Of a DNA stretch of 11,975 nucleotides, positions 6,720 to 11,975 are shown in pieces. The translations under genes were made by a program, and so were the position numbers. Numbering within the stretch: position 1 is the first letter of the stretch; every line of letters starts with the position of its first letter. The notes beneath the pieces are model-generated. The model had not been told where the DNA came from. It did not search any database and saw nothing but the letters and a program-made list of their open reading frames with translations. Source of the DNA: DATEMK01 sp035275625. Its GTDB lineage: Bacteria > Bacteroidota > Bacteroidia > AKYH767-A > OLB10. The stretch covers positions 1-11,975 of the forward strand of contig DATEMK010000307.1 of NCBI GenBank assembly GCA_035275625.1, given 5' to 3'.

Positions 6720-9431
6720 TTATTGTTTATTAAAATTTTTAACTGCTTTTTCTAAATTAATTCCCTTACCGAGGATAGGCTTGAAAATATCTCCTGCACT
6801 TTTTATTCTGTCAAGAGCATTATAAATTGTGAAATCCGTCATCTTTAAGCCTTTTTTAACTTCCTCCCATTGCAAAGGCATGGACACTGTTGCTCCCGGT
6901 TTAGGACGCAGGGAATAAGGAGCTGCGATTGTAGCCTGAGCACGGTTTTGCAAAAAATCAATATACATTTTTCCTCTCCTTGCTTTAACTATACGTTCGA
7001 TGCTTGTGTATTTTGGAATTTCGCGCTGAACTAATGTGGCGATTATCCTTGCAAATTCTTTTGATTGCTCATAGGTATATTTTGCACCAAGAGGAATGTA
7101 AACATGGATGCCTGTTGAACCGCTTGTTTTAGGATAGGATTGGACACCTATGCTTTCTAAAATATCCTTAGTGACATTTGCCGCATCAATCACCTGCTGA
7201 AAGGTATTTTCACCAGGGTCTAAATCTATTATGCACCAATCCGGATAATCTTCACTTTGCACACGGCTGTGCCACGGATTCATTTCAATGCATCCTAATG
7301 TTGCCATATAGAGCAGGCTCGCATCATCTTTTGCAACAAGATAGTTTCTTACCCTGTTGTCTGCTTCACTCTTGTAACGGAACGTTTCAATCCAGCCGGG
7401 CGCTGTACCTGTTACATCTTTAAAATAAAAACTTTCCCCGTTTATTCCATTCGGGTGACGGTTCATGGATTGAGGACGGTCTTTCAAATAGGGTAAAATA
7501 TATGGCGCTACCTGGTAATAGTAATTAAGCATATCCCGCTTGGTAATTTTTTCTTTGGGCCAATAAATTTTACTGAGATTGGTAAACTTTATTTCATGCC
7601 CGTTAATTTTCCGGGCCTGTGTTTCATCAGCAGGATTCAAAAATGTTTTTCTTTCCTGTTTACCTGCAGGTTTAAGGATTTTGCCGGATTTCTTTTTTCC
7701 CGGAGAAGTAATTTTTTTTGTTGCCATGGGTTTTTCTTTTATCACATCCTTTGCTTTTTTGTCAATTCGCATTGCTTCAAAAGCCGGGTGCCGCATAATT
7801 CCATCAGTGGTCATTTCCGTGAAACTTACTTCGCAAACCAATTCAGGCTTCAACCATATAGCTTGTGCATGTGGCGGATTGGGCCGGAAACGAGAAGGCT
7901 TATTTATATCAGGCAATTCTGTAAAAGGCGGTGTTTTTGATATAAGCGGTTTAAATTGCTTCAGCATTTCTTTTTGCTGCTTATCATTAAAACCGGTTCC
8001 GACTTTACCTGTATAAATTAATTTTCCTTTTTCAAAAACACCGAGCAAGAGGGAACTGAAGGACTTTGAGGTATCGTCATTAATGGTATAGCCCCCAATT
8101 ACCATTTCCTGGCGTTTGCTGGCTTTTATTTTTAACCATTCATCAGAGCGTATTCCGGGAGAATAAGCGCTGTCTGCCTTTTTGGCTATGATTCCTTCCA
8201 GCCCCATTTTTTTTGTTGTTTCAAAAAACTCAATGCCACTAACTGCAAAACTTTCACTTAATCTTATAATCCCATTTCCGGGAATCATTGGTTTTAAAAT
8301 TTCCCTGCGTTCTGATAATGGCAGCTGCATCAGGTTTTTCCCCTTTAACCAAAGCAGGTCGAAAATATAAAAATAAATATCTCCATCCGCTTCGCTGCGC
8401 CAGTTCTGAAGTGCTCCAAAATTTGATTTGCCGTTTTCATCCAGCACGACCACTTCACCATCTACAACAGCGTTTATATTCCATTCCTGAACTGCTTTAT
8501 ATACAGGGTAAAATTTTTCATTAAAAGATTTATCATTCCGTGATTTTAATTCCACTTTGTTTTTATTGCACAAGGCAATGGTTCTATACCCATCCCATTT
8601 TATTTCATACAGCCATCCTTCCTTATCGAACGGCTTATCTACTAACGTTGCAAGCATAGGGGCGAGCTTAGCCGGAAACTTTGCAGGTTTTCCTTTAGTT
8701 GAATACTCTTCTGTATTTTTAGATTTTTCTTTTGCTTCTTTCTCTTTTCTGTTTCGGGATGACGCTGCTTTTACATCTGCACGTTTATTTAATGCAGTTT
8801 CTTTTTTTCTTTTCGAAGAAGATTCTTTAACCCGCTTTGCACCATAAAAATTCTTAGTGGTTTTTTCTACCTGTGCAAGTGTTTTTTTGGAAATGACAGA
8901 TTTATCTTTCAGGGTTATGTCTTTTTTAGAAACATATTTGTCTTTTATTTTAAACAATAACCAGGAATTTTCTCCCTGCCCGCGGGTTTTTACAAGCGCA
9001 TATTCGCCTTTCAGTTTTTTGCCATGCAATATGAAATGCAATTTCCCTGAATGAATTCCTTTGCGCAATTCTTTATCCTGTGTGTTTTTATCCTTTCCGT
9101 CACTATCCGCTGGTTCATAGAAACCTTCATCCCAAACGATAACAGTTCCGGCACCATAGCCGCTGGGAATAATTCCTTCAAAATTCCTGTAATCAAAAGG
9201 ATGGTCTTCTACCATCATGGCAAGACGTTTAACTTCAGGATCCGTTGACGGGCCTTTGGGAACAGCCCAGCTTTTTAATACACCTTCCATCTCTAACCTG
9301 AAATCGTAATGCAAATGAGAAGCATCATGTTTCTGGATTACAAACCTGAGTTGGTCACTATTGGGTTTACCTCCTGCAGGTTCAGGGCTTTCTTTAAAAT
9401 TTCTTTTCTCCTTATATTTTGTTAGTGCCAT
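6720..9431 (-). CDS. ligD: ATP-dependent DNA ligase D (PE-LIG-POL)
   Basis: Multifunctional enzyme of bacterial non-homologous end joining: it trims 3' ends, fills in with dNTPs or rNTPs, and seals double-strand breaks, normally recruited by Ku. The 903 residues show three domains. The 3'-phosphoesterase domain (about 25-165) has KHDASHLHYDFRLE (34-47) and DHPFDY (76-81); H35, H41, D43 and H77 align with the metal-site residues H42, H48, D50 and H84 of Pseudomonas LigD. The ligase domain (about 255-550) has EIKWDGYR with nucleotidyl lysine K278, DGEVVVLD (324-331), EGIIAKK (412-418) and EWLKIK (431-436). The primase-polymerase domain (about 605-890) has DLDPG (736-740), SGSTGIHVYIP (770-780) and YIDFLQ (823-828). 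Domain order is that of Pseudomonas, unlike the POL-PE-LIG of mycobacteria. Two long Lys-rich linkers (about 165-250 and 557-600) make it longer than Pseudomonas LigD. No ku gene is in the window. Confidence 0.97.
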   Translation of the reverse strand: MALTKYKEKRNFKESPEPAGGKPNSDQLRFVIQKHDASHLHYDFRLEMEGVLKSWAVPKGPSTDPEVKRLAMMVEDHPFDYRNFEGIIPSGYGAGTVIVWDEGFYEPADSDGKDKNTQDKELRKGIHSGKLHFILHGKKLKGEYALVKTRGQGENSWLLFKIKDKYVSKKDITLKDKSVISKKTLAQVEKTTKNFYGAKRVKESSSKRKKETALNKRADVKAASSRNRKEKEAKEKSKNTEEYSTKGKPAKFPAKLAPMLATLVDKPFDKEGWLYEIKWDGYRTIALCNKNKVELKSRNDKSFNEKFYPVYKAVQEWNINAVVDGEVVVLDENGKSNFGALQNWRSEADGDIYFYIFDLLWLKGKNLMQLPLSERREILKPMIPGNGIIRLSESFAVSGIEFFETTKKMGLEGIIAKKADSAYSPGIRSDEWLKIKASKRQEMVIGGYTINDDTSKSFSSLLLGVFEKGKLIYTGKVGTGFNDKQQKEMLKQFKPLISKTPPFTELPDINKPSRFRPNPPHAQAIWLKPELVCEVSFTEMTTDGIMRHPAFEAMRIDKKAKDVIKEKPMATKKITSPGKKKSGKILKPAGKQERKTFLNPADETQARKINGHEIKFTNLSKIYWPKEKITKRDMLNYYYQVAPYILPYLKDRPQSMNRHPNGINGESFYFKDVTGTAPGWIETFRYKSEADNRVRNYLVAKDDASLLYMATLGCIEMNPWHSRVQSEDYPDWCIIDLDPGENTFQQVIDAANVTKDILESIGVQSYPKTSGSTGIHVYIPLGAKYTYEQSKEFARIIATLVQREIPKYTSIERIVKARRGKMYIDFLQNRAQATIAAPYSLRPKPGATVSMPLQWEEVKKGLKMTDFTIYNALDRIKSAGDIFKPILGKGINLEKAVKNFNKQ

Positions 9432-9471
9432 ATTTTTTTAATCTACAATGAAGTATGCCACGGAATATACA

Positions 9472-9479
9472 CAAATCTA
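9472..9479 (-). promoter_or_regulatory. Bacteroidota -7 promoter element of ligD
   Basis: The minus strand reads TAGATTTG, a full match to TAnnTTTG, 40 bases before the ligD ATG. It lies directly behind the U-tract of the terminator at 9481-9519, so the -33 region overlaps the terminator hairpin. No TTTG box is recognisable there. Confidence 0.5.
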
Positions 9480-9480
9480 T

Positions 9481-9519
9481 AAGAGAAAAAGCCCGCTTCA
9501 TAATTAAACAAAGCAGGCT
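9481..9519 (-). terminator. Second intrinsic terminator upstream of ligD
   Basis: On the minus strand the arms AGCCTGCTT (9519-9511) and AAGCGGGCT (9498-9490) pair over nine positions with one U-G wobble, around a 12-base A/T-rich loop. Five U residues and a pyrimidine-rich CUCUU follow. On the plus strand the same position is a C-A mismatch and no T-run follows the hairpin, so the minus strand is the functional one. It would catch transcripts passing the terminator at 9570-9604. Confidence 0.7.
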
Positions 9520-9569
9520 ATTCAAAATTGACTTCACTTTAATTGTTCTCTTAAGACAATTTAAATTTT

Positions 9570-9604
9570 AAAAAACAAACCTTCCGCGATTGGCGGAAGG
9601 TTTG
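9570..9604 (-). terminator. Strong intrinsic terminator of the 112-aa gene
   Basis: A perfect 12-base-pair stem, CAAACCTTCCGC (9576-9587) with GCGGAAGGTTTG (9593-9604), and a five-base loop. On the minus strand six U residues follow. It begins 13 bases after the stop codon of the 112-aa gene, the classic position for a rho-independent terminator. Confidence 0.85.
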
Positions 9605-9616
9605 CCGAAAATATTT

Positions 9617-9955
9617 TTACCTGTTTCTTTTGTTTTGATTTCCTGTTCTGCGCTCTTCGCGTTCTGCATCCGAATCACCTGTTCTTCTTTCTCCTCTGGT
9701 TTCTTCACGCTCATCATCTTCCATATCAGTATTGGTTTTGCCCTGAGGGGATGATGAATCCTTTCGCTGACTTCCGGATTGTGAACCCTGCTGTGAACCT
9801 GAGCGGTATTGATTGCCGCTTTGCGAACCTTCCTGAGTTCCCTTGTTCGCGGTCGGGTTGTTAGGATTGGTTTCTTTGTTTTTACCATCCTGTGTCTGTT
9901 GTGTTGACTTGCTGCCAGTTTGCTGGTTGCGCTGGTCGTTTTGATTTTGTGCCAT
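9617..9955 (-). CDS. Small disordered Gln/Asn/Ser-rich hydrophilic protein (112 aa)
   Basis: I recognise no named family. The 112 residues contain no Cys, Phe, His, Ile, Leu, Val or Trp and one Tyr, so no folded core is expected. Residues 1-75 are Gln/Asn/Ser/Gly/Thr-rich with repeats such as SGSQQGSQSGSQ (52-63). Residues 78-105 are dense in Asp, Glu and Arg, with ERRTG repeated at 89-93 and 101-105. The tail NQNKRNR is basic. There is no signal peptide or membrane span. This frame was chosen over an overlapping one (9568-9888) because it starts with an ATG, ends 13 bases before a strong terminator, and gives a composition typical of hydrophilins. It follows the 64-aa gene by 52 bases with no promoter motif between, so the two are probably co-transcribed. 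A role in stress or desiccation protection, or nucleic-acid binding, is inference only. Confidence 0.7.
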   Translation of the reverse strand: MAQNQNDQRNQQTGSKSTQQTQDGKNKETNPNNPTANKGTQEGSQSGNQYRSGSQQGSQSGSQRKDSSSPQGKTNTDMEDDEREETRGERRTGDSDAEREERRTGNQNKRNR

Positions 9956-10007
9956 TTTTTTGATTGTTTAATTGTTAATAATATTTAAGTAAGAATTAAA
10001 ATGAAAT

Positions 10008-10202
10008 TTAATTGTCACGGTCCATATCAGAAGTTTTTCCTGATTTGCTGCGCGATGACCTTGATGATGATTTACTGCCGGTGTCGGAGCTCCTGCCGCT
10101 TGCAGATGTGCTTTTGTTACTGTTGCCAGCGCTTTTTGAACCGCTGCTGGTTTTGCTGCCGTTACCTGAACGACTTCCTGAAGTTGATTTTGAAGTTGCC
10201 AT
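10008..10202 (-). CDS. Small disordered Ser/Lys/Gly-rich protein (64 aa)
   Basis: A 64-residue protein built from only nine amino-acid types (Ser, Lys, Gly, Thr, Arg, Asn, Asp, Ala, Met), with 25 serines and no hydrophobic residue beyond Met and Ala. It reads as repeats of S-[KRG]-S units, for example SGSKSAGNSNKS (21-32), and ends in the acidic tail SDMDRDN. It must be disordered. The many Ser/Thr next to Lys/Arg would suit phosphorylation or DNA/RNA contact, but neither is shown. The opposite strand carries an 80-codon Leu-rich frame (10012-10254), the expected mirror of Ser-rich codons. The minus frame is preferred because it has an ATG start, has a disordered hydrophilic neighbour in the same direction, and is followed by that gene and its terminators. 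No clear promoter was found upstream. Confidence 0.6.
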   Translation of the reverse strand: MATSKSTSGSRSGNGSKTSSGSKSAGNSNKSTSASGRSSDTGSKSSSRSSRSKSGKTSDMDRDN

Positions 10203-10577
10203 TTTTGTTTTGAATTTAAATTGTTTGGGATTAGATTTGTATAATTATAATTAAAATCTATGCCATGCGTTTTTGAGGTGATGTGTGGAATTTTTTCTCA
10301 AAATTTTCCCAGCACTATTTTTCACTTAATTTTTACGCAATTGTATTTTGATAAAAATCGTAACGAATTGTAACTTGCAAAGGCTCAGGAAAATTCTTTT
10401 GAGATAAAAAAAGAACACTTGAGTTTTTAAAAAGAGGACACCTGGGGGTAAATTCAGGGTAATTCTATTTTGATTTTGGGGGTGGAATTTGACATTTCTC
10501 TGAAAAGCAAAAACAACTAAAACCCTTACCCGATAAGGATTTTAACGTTCATTGATGAAATTTGATGATTTGCTGAG
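10203..10577. other. Gene-poor interval with short repeats
   Basis: No convincing gene is seen in these 375 bases. The interval contains a plus-strand TAGATTTG at 10232-10239 ahead of a 37-codon frame at 10260-10373 that looks like chance; two GTAAC copies ten bases apart (10360-10364 and 10370-10374); an imperfect repeat AAAAAGAACACTTGAG / AAAAAGAGGACACCTGGG (10408-10423 and 10429-10446); an 11-base near-tandem GGGTAAATTCA / GGGTAATTC (10446-10465); and the tRNA terminator near its end. It should hold the promoter of the 64-aa gene, which I cannot pinpoint. Confidence 0.5.
10519..10543 (-). terminator. Intrinsic terminator of tRNA-Ser
   Basis: On the minus strand AAAATCCTTA pairs with TAAGGGTTTT (10543-10534 with 10528-10519) around the five-base loop TCGGG, giving ten pairs with one U-G wobble; the 3' arm ends in four U. 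It lies 35 bases after the tRNA 3' end. The plus strand has a C-A mismatch at the wobble position, which supports the minus orientation. Confidence 0.6.
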
Positions 10578-10664
10578 CGGAGAGAGTGGGATTCGAACCC
10601 ACGGTACCTTTTACAGTACACATGCTTTCCAAGCATGCTCGATCGGCCACTCTGACATCTCTCC
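10578..10664 (-). tRNA. tRNA-Ser (anticodon GGA)
   Basis: An 87-base class II tRNA. The acceptor stem GGAGAGA (10664-10658) pairs with TCTCTCC (10585-10579), followed by the discriminator G at 10578. The anticodon stem CATGC/GCATG holds the loop TTGGAAA, giving anticodon GGA, which reads UCC and UCU serine codons. A long variable arm (GTAC...GTAC) is typical of tRNA-Ser, and the T arm reads GTGGGTTCGAATCCCAC. CCA is not encoded (the next bases are CTC), so it must be added after transcription. It has its own putative promoter after ansA and a terminator downstream. Confidence 0.97.
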
Positions 10665-10677
10665 GGTTTTGAGGCGG

Positions 10678-10685
10678 CAAAAGTA
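10678..10685 (-). promoter_or_regulatory. Bacteroidota -7 promoter element of tRNA-Ser
   Basis: The minus strand reads TACTTTTG, a full match to TAnnTTTG, 13 bases before the mature tRNA 5' end and after the ansA stop codon. It would give the tRNA its own transcription with a leader of a few bases. Confidence 0.55.
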
Positions 10686-10706
10686 GAAAATAATTTCCCA
10701 CCCTTT

Positions 10707-11714
10707 TTACTGCGTCAGTTCCCCGCTCAATGAAAACTGCAGCATAGTTTCTGTTTCTTTTTTCGGCAAATTTTTTCCCAGCACAAACATCAGCTTGGTA
10801 ACAGCTGCTTCGGTAGTCATATCTTTCCCGCTTACAACTCCCATTTTCATCAATTCAATGCTGGTAGCGTATTTACCCTGGTTTACTGCTCCGCCACTGC
10901 ATTGCGAAACATTCAGGATAATAAGCCCTTTTTTAACAGCCTCTTTTATTTCTTTCAAAAACCATTTTGCCGTGGGTGCGTTTCCTGAGCCATACGTTTC
11001 CAAAACAACCGCTTTTATTTTCTTTGCGTGCAGGCATGTTTTTACAAACTCGGGAGTAATGCCAGGAAAAATTTTAAGCAAGCCGATGTGGTGATCCAAC
11101 TGTGAATGCACTTTTAAATCTTCAACAGAACGTTTTAAAAAATCCGTTTCATTAAAAACAAGGTTCACTCCCGCTTCTGCAAGCATCGGGTAGTTAATGG
11201 ATTGAAAGGCATCAAACTTTGCGGAAGAAAATTTCTCTGCCCTGTTACCCCGAAACAACTGGCTGTTAAAATAAATGCAAACTTCAGGCACCACAATATT
11301 GCTGCTTGCTATTTCAATAGCTGTGATTAAGTTTCTTTTCGCATCGGTTCTGATTGCACCAATTGGTAATTGCGAACCTGTAAGTATGACAGGCTTTGAA
11401 AGATTCTCCAGCATATAGCTTAATGCCGAAGCCGTGTATGCCATCGTATCTGTTCCGTGAAGGATGATGAAACCATAAAACTTTTCATAATTTTTTTCTA
11501 TCAGTTTTGCAATGTCCACCCAAATGCCGGGCTGTACATCTGATGAATCAATAGGCGGATGAAACGAATGAAAGTCTATTTTGCAATCCAGCTTTTTTAC
11601 TTCGGGGAGATGCGTTTCAATTTTTCCGAAATTAAAAGGGCTTAATACACCGGTCTTCACATTATGGTGCATGCCGATGGTGCCGCCTGTGTAAATGATG
11701 AGGATTTTTTTCAT
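10707..11714 (-). CDS. ansA: L-asparaginase, type I (cytoplasmic)
   Basis: Hydrolyses L-asparagine to aspartate and ammonia. The 335 residues match type I bacterial asparaginases in length (E. coli AnsA has 338). Motifs: the nucleophile loop YTGGTIGM (8-15, T12), the second threonine-aspartate site LHGTDTMAYTASALSYML (85-102, T88 and D89), LTGSQLPIGAIRTDAKRNL (111-129), and FRGNRAEKFSSAKFDAFQS (154-172) with the conserved lysine K161. The C-terminal domain contains ETYGSGNAP and SQCSGGAVNQGKY, which in this family belong to the allosteric and dimer part. No signal peptide is present, so the enzyme is cytoplasmic and serves nitrogen metabolism. The start ATG lies 28 bases after the stop of the GNAT gene; no TAnnTTTG element is seen in the gap, so the two are probably one transcription unit. 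Confidence 0.96.
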   Translation of the reverse strand: MKKILIIYTGGTIGMHHNVKTGVLSPFNFGKIETHLPEVKKLDCKIDFHSFHPPIDSSDVQPGIWVDIAKLIEKNYEKFYGFIILHGTDTMAYTASALSYMLENLSKPVILTGSQLPIGAIRTDAKRNLITAIEIASSNIVVPEVCIYFNSQLFRGNRAEKFSSAKFDAFQSINYPMLAEAGVNLVFNETDFLKRSVEDLKVHSQLDHHIGLLKIFPGITPEFVKTCLHAKKIKAVVLETYGSGNAPTAKWFLKEIKEAVKKGLIILNVSQCSGGAVNQGKYATSIELMKMGVVSGKDMTTEAAVTKLMFVLGKNLPKKETETMLQFSLSGELTQ

Positions 11715-11742
11715 AAGGAATCAATAACTATAAATTTGGCAA

Positions 11743-11975
11743 TCAGGTGTTTTCAGAAAAAACCTTTTGCATTAAATGCACATTTAAAAACTTTCCAAAT
11801 TTGAATCCGACTTCTTTCATCACCCCGATGTGCTCAAAACCGAATAGCTCATGAATGTGAATGCTTGATGCATTTCCTTCTGAAATTCGCGCCAACATAT
11901 AGTGAATGCCCGCCTTTTTACCATGAAGAATGAGTTGCTCCAGCAATTCCTTCCCGATTCCTTTTCCCCGGTAAT
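11743..11975 (-). CDS. GNAT N-acetyltransferase, phosphinothricin acetyltransferase-like (C-terminal part, truncated)
   Basis: The last 77 residues of a GNAT-fold acetyltransferase whose upstream part lies beyond the window end. The frame is open to the edge. It carries the acetyl-CoA loop YRGKGIGKELLEQL (the R/Q-x-x-G-x-G/A motif A) near the edge, and the C-terminal block NASSIHIHELFGFEHIGVM followed by KEVGFKFGKFLNVHLMQK. That ending is typical of the phosphinothricin/methionine-sulfoximine acetyltransferase branch (Pat, MnaT/YncA). These enzymes acetylate the amino group of amino-acid analogues such as methionine sulfone or sulfoximine. The substrate here is unknown. It precedes ansA by 28 bases on the same strand. 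Confidence 0.85.
   Translation of the reverse strand, partial: YRGKGIGKELLEQLILHGKKAGIHYMLARISEGNASSIHIHELFGFEHIGVMKEVGFKFGKFLNVHLMQKVFSENT

Noticed and set aside
7178..9248. Several plus-strand frames of 60-145 codons inside ligD
   Set aside because: All lie opposite clearly conserved LigD domains, lack family motifs and start signals, and have Ser/Phe/Cys-rich shadow composition.
9568..9888. 106-codon minus-strand frame overlapping the 112-aa gene
   Set aside because: It runs through the strong terminator hairpin and stops at its base, and is shifted relative to the frame that ends properly before the terminator.
10012..10254. 80-codon plus-strand Leu-rich frame opposite the Ser-rich gene
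   Set aside because: Leu/Pro/Asp-rich composition is what the complement of Ser/Gly/Lys codons gives. The minus frame is supported by its hydrophilic neighbour and the downstream terminators.
10578..10664. tRNA as an integration site with an attachment repeat
   Set aside because: No integrase gene and no second copy of the tRNA 3' end were found in the window.
1..11975. Defence system, CRISPR array, insertion sequence or prophage
   Set aside because: No regularly spaced repeats, nuclease/helicase defence genes, transposase or terminal inverted repeats were seen; LigD and AlkD are repair proteins with normal domain content.

Overview
The window reads as chromosome of a member of the Bacteroidota, perhaps close to the Chitinophagales or Sphingobacteriales. 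The grounds are the Bacteroidota-type -7 promoter element TAnnTTTG in front of several genes, the near absence of Shine-Dalgarno sequences, moderately AT-rich DNA, and the style of the proteins (Bacteroidota-like SucA, tandem-domain UspA, PE-LIG-POL LigD). The genus cannot be fixed from the sequence. No transposase, integrase, CRISPR array or phage gene is seen.

Layout: (1) 1-1394, minus strand: the edge of a surface-polysaccharide region, with a truncated DegT/DnrJ/EryC1-type sugar aminotransferase and a family 25 glycosyltransferase. (2) 1498-5317, plus strand: sucA (2-oxoglutarate dehydrogenase E1), a 65-residue protein of unknown function 15 bases behind it, and a two-domain universal stress protein with its own promoter. 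(3) 5350-10202, minus strand, in order of transcription: two tiny disordered proteins (64 and 112 residues), two intrinsic terminators, a three-domain LigD end-joining ligase, a low-affinity iron permease-like membrane protein, and an AlkD-type alkylpurine glycosylase. (4) 10203-10577: a gene-poor interval with short repeats and the terminator of a tRNA. (5) 10578-11975, minus strand: tRNA-Ser(GGA), type I L-asparaginase, and a GNAT acetyltransferase cut by the window end.

The middle block is the most unusual part. It places DNA repair (LigD, AlkD), a universal stress protein and two highly hydrophilic disordered proteins side by side, which suggests a genome-protection or desiccation/stress neighbourhood. 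No Ku gene, the usual LigD partner, is in the window. The disordered pair is insulated from ligD by tandem terminators, so it is probably a separate and possibly strongly expressed unit. The remaining genes are ordinary housekeeping or cell-surface functions.
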